Both the position numbers and the translations under genes were made by a program. This document shows, piece after piece, positions 34,797-43,701 of a DNA stretch of 64,000 nt. Every line of letters starts with the position of its first letter. The stretch's first letter is position 1. This DNA is from Actinomadura chibensis NBRC 106107 (GTDB lineage Bacteria > Actinomycetota > Actinomycetes > Streptosporangiales > Streptosporangiaceae), in assembly GCF_001552135.1 (NCBI RefSeq), contig NZ_BCQP01000057.1, forward strand, positions 1 to 64,000, written 5' to 3'. The notes below the pieces were generated by a model. That model was not told where the DNA came from. It worked only from the letters and a program-made list of their open reading frames with translations, and did not search any database.

Positions 34797-35948
34797 ATGG
34801 ACGTGCTGCGCGTCGACGACCGGCTCACGGACGAGGAGCGGCTCGTCCGCGACACGGTCCGGGCGTTCGCGGCGGAGGCGGTCGCGCCGCGGGTGGCGGA
34901 GTGGTTCGAGCAGGGGACGTTCCCCGTCCGGGAATTGGCCCCCGAGCTGGGCAAACTCGGGCTGCTCGGGATGCACCTGACGGGCTACGGCTGCGCCGGG
35001 ACGGGGGCCGTGGCGTACGGGGTCGCGTGCCGGGAGCTGGAGGCGGCGGATTCCGGGCTGCGCAGCTTCGTGTCCGTGCAGGGGTCGCTGGCGATGACGG
35101 CCATCCACAGGTACGGGTCCGAGGAGCAGAAGGGCGAGTGGCTGCCGAGGATGGCGGCGGGGGAGGCGCTCGGCTGCTTCGGGCTGACCGAGCCCGACCG
35201 CGGCTCCGACCCGGCCGACATGCGCACGCGGGCGCGCCGGGACGGCTCCGACTGGGTCCTGGACGGCGCCAAGATGTGGATCACGAACGGGTCGGTCGCG
35301 GACGTCGCGGTCGTGTGGGCGCGGACCGACGACGGGATCCGCGGGTTCCTCGTCCCGAAGGGGACGCCCGGGTTCACCGCCGGGGACGTCCACCGGAAGA
35401 TGTCGCTGCGGGCGTCGATCACGTCGGAGCTCGTCCTGGACGGCGTGCGCGTTCCGGGTGATGCGGTGCTGCCCGGCGTGAAGGGGCTGAAAGGGCCGCT
35501 GGGGTGCCTTACGGAGGCGCGGTACGGGATCGTCTGGGGCGCCGTCGGGGCGGGGCGCGCCTGCTATGAGGCGGCCGTCGACTACGCCAGGACGCGCGAG
35601 CAGTTCGGGAGGCCCATCGGCGCGTTCCAGCTCACCCAGGAGAAGCTCGCGTGGATGGAGGTGGCCCTGGGGCAGGCCGGGCTCGTCGCGCTCCACATCG
35701 GGCGGCTCAAGGAGGAGGGCGGCGCCACCCCGCAGCAGGTGTCGTTCGGCAAGCTCGCGAACGTCCGCGCGGCGCTGGACGTCGCGCGCGAGGCCCGCAC
35801 CGTCCTCGGCGCCAACGGGATCACGCTCGAATACCCGGTGATCAGGCACATGAACAACCTGGAGAGCGTCCTCACCTACGAGGGCACGCAGGAGATCCAC
35901 CTGCTCACCCTGGGCAAGGCCGTGACCGGGCTGGACGCGTTCCGTTAA
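34797..35948 (+). CDS. gcdH: Acyl-CoA dehydrogenase, glutaryl-CoA dehydrogenase type
   Basis: 383 residues. Signature pieces of glutaryl-CoA dehydrogenases are present: HLTGYGCAG, LRSFVSVQGSLAM, GLTEPDRGSDP, and TYEGTQEIHLLTLG with catalytic Glu362. It would oxidise and decarboxylate glutaryl-CoA to crotonyl-CoA, using FAD and electron-transfer flavoprotein. AGGAGG lies 7 nt before ATG 34797. No lysine-degradation partners are adjacent. A different acyl-CoA substrate is possible. Confidence 0.82.
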   Translation: MDVLRVDDRLTDEERLVRDTVRAFAAEAVAPRVAEWFEQGTFPVRELAPELGKLGLLGMHLTGYGCAGTGAVAYGVACRELEAADSGLRSFVSVQGSLAMTAIHRYGSEEQKGEWLPRMAAGEALGCFGLTEPDRGSDPADMRTRARRDGSDWVLDGAKMWITNGSVADVAVVWARTDDGIRGFLVPKGTPGFTAGDVHRKMSLRASITSELVLDGVRVPGDAVLPGVKGLKGPLGCLTEARYGIVWGAVGAGRACYEAAVDYARTREQFGRPIGAFQLTQEKLAWMEVALGQAGLVALHIGRLKEEGGATPQQVSFGKLANVRAALDVAREARTVLGANGITLEYPVIRHMNNLESVLTYEGTQEIHLLTLGKAVTGLDAFR

Positions 35949-36061
35949 GCGAAGCTTGAACCCGCTGCGTAGGGTTATTGACTGGACGACCCTTCCGGCC
36001 TGGGCAACACTCCAGGTCACACCACCAGTCCAGGTCAAGCGATCTAACCAGAGGGAGCGGC

Positions 36062-37081
36062 ATGAGAATCGGGATCGTCGGCGCCACCGGCCAGGTAGGG
36101 GCCAAGATGATCGAGATCCTGGCCGAACGCGGATTCCCGGTCGACGAGCTGCGGCTGTTCGCCTCCGCCCGGTCGGCGGGGCGCAGGCTGCCCTGGGACG
36201 GCGCGGAGGTCACCGTGGAGGACGCGGCGACCGCCGACTACTCCGGGCTCGACATCGTGCTGTTCTCGGCGGGCAAGACGACGTCCAGGGAGCTGGCGCC
36301 GAAGGTCGCCGCCGCGGGCGCGGTCGTGATCGACAACTCCTCCGGCTGGCGGATGGACCCGGACGTCCCGCTCGTCGTCGCCGAGGTCAACCCGCACGCC
36401 GCCGCGGACCGCCCGAAGGGGATCATCGCGAACCCGAACTGCACGACGATGGCCGCGATGCCCGTGCTGCGCCCGCTGCACGCCGAGGCCGGGCTGACCG
36501 CGCTCGTCGTGTCGACCTACCAGGCGGTGTCGGGCAGCGGCCTCGCCGGGGTCGCCGAGCTGCACGACCAGGCGGCGAAGACCGTCCAGGGCGCCGACCG
36601 GCTCACCCACTCCGGGACGGCCGTCGAGTTCCCCGAGCCGTCGGTCTACGTGCGGCCGATCGCGTTCAACGTCCTGCCGATGGCCGGGTCGATCGTGGAC
36701 GACGGCCGCGCCGAGACCGACGAGGAGCAGAAGCTCCGCAACGAGAGCCGCAAGATCCTCGGCATCCCGGACCTGAAGGTGTCCGGGACGTGCGTGCGCG
36801 TCCCGGTGTTCACCGGGCACTCGCTGCAGGTGAACGCGCGGTTCGAGCGCCCGATCGGGCCGGAGCGGGCGAGCGAGCTGCTCGCCGGGGCGCCGGGGGT
36901 CGTGCTCTCCGACGTCCCGACGCCGCTCCAGGCCGCCGGGCAGGACCCGACGTACGTGGGCCGCATCCGCCGCGACGAGACCGTGGAGAACGGGCTCGCC
37001 CTGTTCTGCGCGGGCGACAACCTGCGCAAGGGGGCGGCGCTCAACACCGTCCAGATCGCCGAGCTGGTCGCCGCCGAGTAG
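36062..37081 (+). CDS. asd: Aspartate-semialdehyde dehydrogenase
   Basis: 339 residues. N-terminal NADP motif GATGQVGAKM (7-16), catalytic Cys127 in NPNCTTM, the STYQAVSG and RVPVFTGHSL substrate motifs. It makes aspartate semialdehyde from aspartyl phosphate for lysine, threonine, methionine and diaminopimelate synthesis. GAGGGAG precedes ATG 36062. No aspartokinase gene is adjacent, although actinomycetes often keep the two together. Confidence 0.95.
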   Translation: MRIGIVGATGQVGAKMIEILAERGFPVDELRLFASARSAGRRLPWDGAEVTVEDAATADYSGLDIVLFSAGKTTSRELAPKVAAAGAVVIDNSSGWRMDPDVPLVVAEVNPHAAADRPKGIIANPNCTTMAAMPVLRPLHAEAGLTALVVSTYQAVSGSGLAGVAELHDQAAKTVQGADRLTHSGTAVEFPEPSVYVRPIAFNVLPMAGSIVDDGRAETDEEQKLRNESRKILGIPDLKVSGTCVRVPVFTGHSLQVNARFERPIGPERASELLAGAPGVVLSDVPTPLQAAGQDPTYVGRIRRDETVENGLALFCAGDNLRKGAALNTVQIAELVAAE

Positions 37082-37091
37082 GCGGAGGCCC

Positions 37092-37313
37092 TCAGGCGGA
37101 GCGGCGGGCGCCGCGGACCTCAAGGCTGTCGAGGAGGGCGGCGGTGCTGCGCGCGACCTCCTCGACCGCCCGGTCGAACGCCTCGGCGTTGTGGGCGGCG
37201 GGCGCGCGGAACCCGGAGATCTTGCGGACGTACTGGAGCGCGGCGGCCCGGACGTCCTCGTCGGTCACGTCCTCGCTGAAGGGCGGGCGGAGCGTCTTGA
37301 TACTTCGGCACAT
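37092..37313 (-). CDS. DUF2277 family protein
   Basis: 73 residues starting MCRSIKTLRPPF, the hallmark of DUF2277, with helical remainder ALQYVRKISGFRAP. Function unknown. It is convergent with asd, 10 nt away. Confidence 0.85.
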   Translation of the reverse strand: MCRSIKTLRPPFSEDVTDEDVRAAALQYVRKISGFRAPAAHNAEAFDRAVEEVARSTAALLDSLEVRGARRSA

Positions 37314-37377
37314 GCTCCCATTGTGACTCCCGCCTCGGACGTTTCACGCCGGTCCGGTTCGCGCCCCGGCCGGTTCA

Positions 37378-37405
37378 CGCCGGGCGCCGGACCGGGCGCC
37401 CGGCG
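37378..37405. terminator. 11-bp GC hairpin
   Basis: CGCCGGGCGCC pairs with GGCGCCCGGCG around a 6-nt loop. It may act with the next hairpin as a transcription stop. Confidence 0.55.
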
Positions 37406-37422
37406 TGGTTACCGGAAAGTCA

Positions 37423-37460
37423 GGGCCACGGCGCCGGCGGAGCGGCCGGCGCCGTGGCCC
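37423..37460. terminator. 15-bp perfect hairpin
   Basis: GGGCCACGGCGCCGG pairs exactly with CCGGCGCCGTGGCCC around an 8-nt loop. No T-tract. It lies between the DUF2277 and M28 peptidase genes. Confidence 0.65.
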
Positions 37461-37596
37461 GGCGGGGGGCGGGGCCCCGATGGGGCGGCGGGGGGCACGG
37501 GCCGGGCCGAGATTCGTCCCGTGCGGCCGCCGGTTGTCAGCCCGGGGGATGGGGGGATGGGCTGTCCCAAAAAGAACACCGTGGCGGCCGGTACCC

Positions 37597-37634
37597 TGTC
37601 AACGAATCCATTCGCCACTGTATTTTCAAGGTTG
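37597..37634. promoter_or_regulatory. Conserved intergenic element, copy A
   Basis: Starts TGTCAACGAATCCATTCG and ends TATTTTCAAGGTTG. It matches 41603-41640 at 28 of 38 positions, 27 of the first 33. The surrounding DNA is far more GC-rich. On the minus strand it contains TTGACA. Here it lies 3' of the M28 peptidase gene and 5' of DUF2277. Function unknown. Confidence 0.5.
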
Positions 37635-37639
37635 TGAAC

Positions 37640-37669
37640 GGAGCCTGTTGAAACTCTGAAAAAGGCTCC
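37640..37669 (-). terminator. Probable terminator of the M28 peptidase gene
   Basis: GGAGCCT and AGGCTCC form a 7-bp stem around a 16-nt loop. It begins about 21 nt after the peptidase stop codon on the minus strand. A modest hairpin. Confidence 0.45.
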
Positions 37670-37690
37670 TGAGCTGCGCCGTCTCCGGCC

Positions 37691-39226
37691 CTACTTGGTG
37701 ATCTTGAAGTTGTCCAGTCCGGCCTCGACGAGGCTCGCGGCGCCCGCGTCGGCGGCCTCGGCGACGATTCGGACGCTCTGTCCGGCGTAACCGGAGACAT
37801 CCGCCGTCTGGGTCTGCCAGGCCCCCGCGCGGTTGGCCGCCGCGCCGGACTGGTCGAGCACGGTCGTGGACCCGTTCGGCCCCACGATCCGCACGCGGAG
37901 GTGGTCGTCCGCCCCGCTGTTGTTCAGGTGGGCGAAGAGCCAGGAGAACGAGAGCGTCCTCGCCTCGGCGGGCAGCGCGAGCGCCGACGACTGGACGGTG
38001 GTGACGCCGCCGTCGAGGTCGTTCGCCCCGGCGTCGGCCCCGGCGGCCGCGCCGGTCACGAGCGCGCCGCTGCCGCCCGCGGCGGCAAGTTGCAGGCCGG
38101 TGCCCGAGTAGGACGTCGGCTGCGGCGTGCCGCGCTCCCAGGCGCCCGCCGTGGCGGTGTCGGTGCCGGACGGGTTGACCGTCCAGCCGGTCGGGGCCTC
38201 AAGGTCGTCGGAGTACACGACCTCGCCGGGCGGCTCCTGCGTGCCGCCCGCGCCCGCGAGCGTCCAGACGGCGTAGGCGATGGCGTCGGAGTTGCGGTCC
38301 AGCGCGGTGTCGTTGATGTTGGACGTCGTGTCGCACGACGAGTGGTAGCAGCGGTCGAACGGCGTGTTGGCCTGGCCGCCCCACTTCTGCGCCTCGGCGG
38401 CCGTCTTGTAGTCCTCGGCGCCGGTGAACAGGCCGCCCGCCGCGATGCCGACGTCGATGAACGGGCCGTAGTCGGAGCGCCCGTCGAACGCCGTGTCCTC
38501 GACCGGCACGTTGATCTTGGCGAAGTAGTCGCGCAGCACCTTCTCGATCTCGGCGGACCCGGCCGGGCCGCCGCCGCCGCTCGTCCCGTCGCCGTCGTAG
38601 GCGAAGTAGCCGGGGTTCGGGGAGCCGACCATGTCGAAGTTCAGGTAGCCCTTGATCTTCGACCGCTCGGCGGCGGGCAGGCTGCTGACGTAGCGGCTCG
38701 ACCCGATCAGGCCGAGCTCCTCGGCGCCCCACCAGCCGAACCGGAGGTGCTTCCGCGGCTGGAGCTTCTCCCGCGCGACGGCGAGCGCGACCTCAAGGTT
38801 CGCGGCCGAGCCGGACCCGTTGTCGTTGATGCCGGGCCCCGCGTTGACGCTGTCGAGGTGCGCGCCGGTCATCAGGACGTTGCTCGCGTCCCCGCCCGGC
38901 CAGTCGGCGATCAGGTTGTAGCCGGTGGCCCCGTTGTAGCTGAACGACTGGACGGACGTCTGGTAGCCGGCGGCGTCCAGCTTGCCCTTCACGTAGTCGA
39001 TCGACGCCTTGAAGCCCGCGCGCCCGTGGGCGCGGTTGCCGCCGTTGGCGCTCGCGATGCTCTGCAGTTGCGACAGGTGCGCCTTGACGTTCGCGAGCGG
39101 GATGTCCGGCGCGGCGGCCGTCGCGGTGGAAGGGGCGGGCGGGGACGCCGCGGCGGCGGCGCCGGACAGCAGGGCGGTCGCCGCCAGGGCGGTTGCCCCG
39201 ACGATCGCCGTCATGCGCGTTCTCAT
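37691..39226 (-). CDS. Secreted M28 aminopeptidase with C-terminal beta-sandwich
   Basis: 511 residues. A signal peptide ends near AAAAASPP. The M28 domain (about 45-325) shows the zinc motifs TGAHLDSV, INDNGSGSA, GAEELGLIGSS, NFDMVGS and CYHSSCDT, as in the Streptomyces griseus-type leucine aminopeptidases. A jelly-roll-like domain follows from VVYSDDLEAPTGW to the end and closely matches the end of the next upstream peptidase. Likely extracellular nutrient peptidase. It is 71 nt downstream of that peptidase gene and may share its mRNA. Confidence 0.92.
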   Translation of the reverse strand: MRTRMTAIVGATALAATALLSGAAAAASPPAPSTATAAAPDIPLANVKAHLSQLQSIASANGGNRAHGRAGFKASIDYVKGKLDAAGYQTSVQSFSYNGATGYNLIADWPGGDASNVLMTGAHLDSVNAGPGINDNGSGSAANLEVALAVAREKLQPRKHLRFGWWGAEELGLIGSSRYVSSLPAAERSKIKGYLNFDMVGSPNPGYFAYDGDGTSGGGGPAGSAEIEKVLRDYFAKINVPVEDTAFDGRSDYGPFIDVGIAAGGLFTGAEDYKTAAEAQKWGGQANTPFDRCYHSSCDTTSNINDTALDRNSDAIAYAVWTLAGAGGTQEPPGEVVYSDDLEAPTGWTVNPSGTDTATAGAWERGTPQPTSYSGTGLQLAAAGGSGALVTGAAAGADAGANDLDGGVTTVQSSALALPAEARTLSFSWLFAHLNNSGADDHLRVRIVGPNGSTTVLDQSGAAANRAGAWQTQTADVSGYAGQSVRIVAEAADAGAASLVEAGLDNFKITK

Positions 39227-39297
39227 GTGTTCTCCTGGGAGGGATGCGGCCCGCGACGGGGGAGCGGGCCCCGTCGCGGGCCGCGGGCAGGGGGCGG

Positions 39298-41451
39298 TCA
39301 GGAACTGGTGACGGTGATGTCGTCGAGCCCGGCCTCGACGAGGCTCGCGGCGCCCGCGTCGGCGGCCTCCACGAGGATGCGGACGGACTGCCCGGCGTAG
39401 GGCGACAGGCGGTCGGCCGCGCCGCCCGCCGGGGCGAGCTGGAGGGTGGTGCCCGAGTAGCTCGTCGGCTCGGGGGCGCCGCGCTCCCGCGCGCCCGCCG
39501 TGGCGGTGTCGGTCCCGTTCGGGTGGACCGTCCAGCCCTGGCCGGACTCGGAGTCGTCCGAGTAGACCGGGCTGGGGGTCCCGGAGCCGACCGTCAGGGT
39601 GTAGGTGGCCGTCCGGTCGACGGACGCGCCGTCCGCGAGGACGGTCAGCTTGTAGGTGCCGTTAGCGGTTCCGGCCGGGACGGTCACGGTCATCGTGGCC
39701 GACTGCCCCGCCGTGACGGTGCTCGGCGTGAACGTGGCCGTCGGGCCCGCCGGGCTGCTCGTCGCCGACAGCGCGACCTGCTGCGCGCCGCCGCCGGTGA
39801 CCTGCGTGGTGACGGTGGCGGTCGCCGTCCCGCCCGCGGTGGCGCGGCCGGACCCGGCGCTCAGCGCGAGGGAGAAGTCGTTCTGCTGGGTTCCGCACGA
39901 CGCCTCGCCGCTCTGCGCCGGGACGTTCACCGCGTCCCACGCGGCCTTGACGGCGTTGCACTCGGTCGCGGAGCCGGGGAACGCCTGCAGCGCGGCGTTG
40001 ATCGTCTGGACGCGCGCCGTGGCGTGGCTCCAGTTCGTCACCTTCCGGTTCAGGCCGCCCATGAAGACCTGCCCGGCCTTCTGGATGCCGATGCCGGTGA
40101 CGGTCTTGCCGTTGCAGGTCGGGCTCCTCGGGTTCCCGTTGGTCGGGTTCGAGCCCTCGGCCAGCAGGTAGAACCAGTGGTTCTGCGGACCGGCCGCCGA
40201 GTGCACCTCGGTGCGCGGGATCTGCGATGAGTAGCAGTTCGGGTCGTTCAGCGCGCCCGGGTCGTACATGTTGCGGATCGGGCCCTGGCCGACGAGGTCG
40301 ACCTCCTCGCCCACCAGGTAGTCCGGCGGGTCGAGGTTCGCGGGCTCGTTCAAGAAGTGCTCGGTCAGCGCGCCGAAGATGTCGCCCGCCGACTCGTTCA
40401 GCCCGCCCTTCTCGTTGCCGTTCCCGCCGCTGTCGCCGCCGGGCGTCGTGGTGAAGACGGCGTGGCCGTTCTCGTGGCCGACGATGTCCGTGGACGTCGC
40501 CTGCCTGTTGCCGGCCGAGTTGTGGCCGAAGCTCGTGTAGCTGCCGTTCCAGAACGCGTTGGCGTCGTTCAGGCCGACGCGGAGCGGGAACCCCCGGCCA
40601 CCGCCGTCGATGCCCTTGCGGCCGAGCCACTGGCCCAGCATGTCCCATTCGTTCTGGACGGCGTACATGGCGTCGACGCAGGCGGTCTCCAGGTCGGTGC
40701 CGCTGCCGTTGCCCCAGGCGCTGTCGGGGCCCGTGAAGGGGGCGCCGTTCTGGCCGCCGCACTGGACGCCGGGCCGCTTCGGGTCCGTCATCGTCGTCGG
40801 GGCGGTGCTGAGGTCGACGGTGGCGTGGTAGAAGCTGCGGTCGTCGGCGACGTCCCTGACCTCGTCCCACGTCCGGACGACCTTGCCGCTCTTCGCGTCG
40901 ACGAGGACGTGGAGCTTCGTCGGCGCGTTGTTCTTCCTCGCTCCGGTGACGACGGTCTCGTAGACGAGGCGTCCGGCCCCGTCGGCGAGGACGCTCAGCC
41001 GCGGCGCGCCGGTGCTCTCGACCTTGGCGACCTCGGCCCTGGACGTCTTCGCCGCCGCGGCGGCGGAGACCGCGGCCCTGGTCCCGAGGCTCAGCTTCGC
41101 GGACTGGCCGACCGACGTGCTCAGCACGCCGCCGCTCGCGTTGGTGGTGACGACGAAGTCGCCGCCGATGACGGGCAGGCCGCGGTAGGTCCGGGTGTAG
41201 GCGACGTGCTGGAGGCCCTGCCGCTCGGACGTGACGCCCAGCCGGACGACCCGCTCCTCGGCCGTCTTTTTGAACGCCGCCGGCTTCGCCGCTACCAGCC
41301 GGTCGGCGGACGCGGCGGCGACGGCGCGGGGGTCGGGCTTGGCGGGGGACGCCGGAGCGGTGCGGGGCGGGGCGCCGGCGGCGGGTGCGGACATCGCCAC
41401 GGCGAGGCCGGCGGACAACGCCGCCGCCCCGATCGCGGTCTGGTGTCTCAC
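39298..41451 (-). CDS. Secreted thermolysin-like (M4) metallopeptidase
   Basis: 717 residues. Signal peptide to about residue 26. FTP/PepSY-type propeptide to about 220. Catalytic domain with His326-Glu327-x-x-His330 (HENGH), GGLNESAGDIFG carrying the third zinc ligand and HSAAGPQNHWFY with the catalytic His. An Ig-like segment (about 560-620) precedes a C-terminal module that matches the neighbour's but lacks about 85 internal residues: LQLAPAGG runs directly into LSPYAGQSVRI. It is probably autoprocessed outside the cell. Confidence 0.92.
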   Translation of the reverse strand: MRHQTAIGAAALSAGLAVAMSAPAAGAPPRTAPASPAKPDPRAVAAASADRLVAAKPAAFKKTAEERVVRLGVTSERQGLQHVAYTRTYRGLPVIGGDFVVTTNASGGVLSTSVGQSAKLSLGTRAAVSAAAAAKTSRAEVAKVESTGAPRLSVLADGAGRLVYETVVTGARKNNAPTKLHVLVDAKSGKVVRTWDEVRDVADDRSFYHATVDLSTAPTTMTDPKRPGVQCGGQNGAPFTGPDSAWGNGSGTDLETACVDAMYAVQNEWDMLGQWLGRKGIDGGGRGFPLRVGLNDANAFWNGSYTSFGHNSAGNRQATSTDIVGHENGHAVFTTTPGGDSGGNGNEKGGLNESAGDIFGALTEHFLNEPANLDPPDYLVGEEVDLVGQGPIRNMYDPGALNDPNCYSSQIPRTEVHSAAGPQNHWFYLLAEGSNPTNGNPRSPTCNGKTVTGIGIQKAGQVFMGGLNRKVTNWSHATARVQTINAALQAFPGSATECNAVKAAWDAVNVPAQSGEASCGTQQNDFSLALSAGSGRATAGGTATATVTTQVTGGGAQQVALSATSSPAGPTATFTPSTVTAGQSATMTVTVPAGTANGTYKLTVLADGASVDRTATYTLTVGSGTPSPVYSDDSESGQGWTVHPNGTDTATAGARERGAPEPTSYSGTTLQLAPAGGAADRLSPYAGQSVRILVEAADAGAASLVEAGLDDITVTSS

Positions 41452-41602
41452 GGGGGTGCTCCTTTACCAGGTGCCGGGCATGGCGCGGCGCCCGGAGGTC
41501 CGCGTGGGAACGCTCCGCGTGGGGGCCGCCGCCCGTCCGGCGGGGGGATGGGGGTACTCATCCGGATGAGCTGACCCGAAGTGCACCTCTAATTGTTAAA
41601 AG

Positions 41603-41640
41603 TGTCAATGAATCCATTTGGTGCTGGATTTTCAATTCCG
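41603..41640. promoter_or_regulatory. Conserved intergenic element, copy B
   Basis: Starts TGTCAATGAATCCATTTG and ends ATTTTCAATTCCG. It is related to copy A at 37597. Two minus-strand TTGACA hexamers lie nearby (41603-41608 and 41648-41653), upstream of the leftward M4 peptidase gene by about 150-200 nt, so a promoter role for that gene is possible. Whether copy A does the same job is unclear. Confidence 0.5.
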
Positions 41641-41687
41641 CCGGAACTGTCAAATGGAATCTCGGAAAGAGGGGCGCTGAGCAGCGC

Positions 41688-41726
41688 GGACGGGCCGGGC
41701 CGATCGTGGATCGGCCCGGCCCGTCC
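41688..41726. terminator. 18-bp perfect hairpin
   Basis: The arms start GGACGGGCCGGG and end CCCGGCCCGTCC, 18 bp without mismatch around GTG. It lies about 80 nt after the stop of the leftward esterase gene, so it probably ends that transcript before the peptidase promoter. Confidence 0.85.
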
Positions 41727-41806
41727 GGTGCCCGCCGGATCGGCGCCGCCGCCCGGGAACCATCGCGGGGCGGCGCGCGTTGGGTTGCCCTCCCCGGGGT
41801 GGGGCG

Positions 41807-42835
41807 TCAGGGGGCGATGGCGCGGCAGAGCCAGGCGAGGGCGAGGGGGTAGCGGTAGTCGATGCCGCCGTGGCCCGCGTCGAACAGCTCGAAGCGGATC
41901 ACGTCGTCCTTGACGCCCGCGTCCAGCAGTGCCTGGCGGAACGCCTCCGCGCCGACGTCGAGGAACCACTCGTCGCGGGTGCCGCCGTCGATCCAGATCG
42001 CGCGCTGCCCGCGCATCGCGTCGGCGTGGGCGGGCACCATGCGGACCGGGTCCCAGGCGAGCCAGCGCTCCCAGACGTCCTGCCGCAGGACGCCGGTGAC
42101 GGGGTCGAACGGCAGCTCCGGCGTGCCGTCCTCGCGCGCGGAGTAGCAGACGGCCATGCCGAGGACGTTGAGCAGCTCCATGTCCTCGGGCTTCGTGAAC
42201 GAGGTGCGGGAATTGAAGTCGGCCCACCAGCGCCAGATGTCGCCGTCGTACTTGCGCAGGTGCCGGACGCATTTCGGGAACTCGGGCAGGTAGCAGTACT
42301 CGAACAGCGCGTCGCCCGCGTGCGTCGCGAGCGCGCCGAACAGGTCGGGCCGCAGCATCGGGGTGATCATCGCGCCGTAGCCGCCGCTGGACTTGCCGCT
42401 GATCGCGCGGTGCTCGGGGGCGTCGAGGGTGCGGTAGCGGGCGTCCACCCAGGGGACGACCTCGTCGCAGATGTAGGAGTGGTAGCGGCCGGTGCCCGGC
42501 GAGTCGACGAACTGGCTGCCGCCGTGCGCCGTCCAGGCGTCGACGAACACGACGACCGCGGGCGGGGCCTCGCCGGAGGCGAACACCGCGTCCGCCGTCT
42601 CCGGGAACGGCTGCCGGTACGGCATCCGGTTGCGCCAGATGCCGACGTGCCCGGTGAACCCGGTGATCACGTACACGGTGGGGTAGCGGCGGTCCGGCTC
42701 GTCGTCGTAGCCCGGCGGGACGTACACGAGCACGGGCCGCTCGTGCGGGTCGTTCAGCGGGTTGCCGCGCAGCAGCTCGCTGCTGACGACGTGCTCCTCC
42801 AGGCGTCCGGCGAACTCGATCGACCACGGCAGCAT
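41807..42835 (-). CDS. Esterase-D-type alpha/beta hydrolase
   Basis: 342 residues. VLVYVPPGYDD and YPTVYVITGF open an esterase-D/antigen-85-like fold. The nucleophile Ser lies in ISGKSSGGYGAM (GxSxG), and His in DAGHGGIDYR near the end. No signal peptide, so it is cytoplasmic. ATG 42835 is chosen for the GAGGGGG 8 nt upstream; a longer frame exists but adds a poor N-terminus. Substrate unknown. Confidence 0.85.
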   Translation of the reverse strand: MLPWSIEFAGRLEEHVVSSELLRGNPLNDPHERPVLVYVPPGYDDEPDRRYPTVYVITGFTGHVGIWRNRMPYRQPFPETADAVFASGEAPPAVVVFVDAWTAHGGSQFVDSPGTGRYHSYICDEVVPWVDARYRTLDAPEHRAISGKSSGGYGAMITPMLRPDLFGALATHAGDALFEYCYLPEFPKCVRHLRKYDGDIWRWWADFNSRTSFTKPEDMELLNVLGMAVCYSAREDGTPELPFDPVTGVLRQDVWERWLAWDPVRMVPAHADAMRGQRAIWIDGGTRDEWFLDVGAEAFRQALLDAGVKDDVIRFELFDAGHGGIDYRYPLALAWLCRAIAP

Positions 42836-42961
42836 CGGGGTACCCCCTCGTCGGTGATGATCACTTCGACGGTACCCCGAGATGGACCGCGCCACTGTCG
42901 GACGCGGATGTCACAATCGGGCGGTCGAGCCGGTCCCCTGGGGGAGGGAAAGGAACCAACC

Positions 42962-43696
42962 ATGACCGATGACGCCGCCGCCGTCCTGCGCGCCCTGCAC
43001 GTGCCCGGCGACCCGCTGCTGCTGCCGAACGTCTGGGACGCGGCGAGCGCCGCCGCCGTCCAGGAACTCGGGTTCCCCGCGCTCGCCACGGCGAGCGCGG
43101 CGGTCTCCGCGATGCTCGGCTACCCCGACCAGGAGGGCGCGCCCGCCGAGGAGATGTTCGCCGCCGCCGGTCGCGTCATCCGCGCCGCGTCCGTGCCCGT
43201 GACGGTGGACGCCGAGGCCGGGTACGGCCTGCCGCCCGCCGAACTGGTCGAGCGCCTGCTCGCCATCGGCGCCGCGGGCTGCAACCTGGAGGACTCCCGC
43301 GCCGGTGCGCTGGTCGAGCCGGAGGCGCAGGCCGAGTACCTCGCCGCCGTCCGCGCCGCCGCCGGGGACGCCCTGGTGATCAACGCCCGGATCGACACGT
43401 TCGTCACCCGGGCGCCGGACGCGCTGGACGCCGCGATCGCGCGCGGACGGCTGTACGCCGAGGCCGGGGCCGACTGCCTGTACCCGATCACCGCGCCGTT
43501 CGAGGTCCTCCCGGACCTGGTCAAGGGCCTGCCGGGGCCGGTCAACGCGAACAACCGGCCGGGCGTGACACCGTCCGACCTGGCCGCCGCGGGCGCCGCC
43601 CGGATCTCCTACGGCCCGCTCCCGTACCGCCGCGCCCTGGACGCCCTGAAGGAGTTCGCGACCCGCGTCAAGTCAGGCGAGGACCCGCACGCCTGA
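42962..43696 (+). CDS. Isocitrate lyase/PEP mutase family protein
   Basis: 244 residues, TIM-barrel. LLPNVWDAASA opens the barrel. VTVDAEAGYG replaces the usual D-x-D-x-G metal motif, and GCNLEDSR and INARIDTF follow. The lyase catalytic KxCGH loop is absent, as in many oxaloacetate- or carboxyphosphonoenolpyruvate-type relatives. The reaction is probably cleavage or formation of a C-C or C-P bond beside a 2-oxo acid; not assignable. A GGGAGGGAAAGG stretch precedes ATG 42962. Confidence 0.83.
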   Translation: MTDDAAAVLRALHVPGDPLLLPNVWDAASAAAVQELGFPALATASAAVSAMLGYPDQEGAPAEEMFAAAGRVIRAASVPVTVDAEAGYGLPPAELVERLLAIGAAGCNLEDSRAGALVEPEAQAEYLAAVRAAAGDALVINARIDTFVTRAPDALDAAIARGRLYAEAGADCLYPITAPFEVLPDLVKGLPGPVNANNRPGVTPSDLAAAGAARISYGPLPYRRALDALKEFATRVKSGEDPHA

Positions 43697-43701
43697 CCCG
43701 G

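Larger units (their letters stand above)
37314..37596. other. Gene-free stretch with GC hairpins
   Basis: No supported coding sequence. It holds two strong inverted repeats (37378-37405 and 37423-37460), listed separately, and a very G-rich plus-strand run around 37460-37560. Confidence 0.6.
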
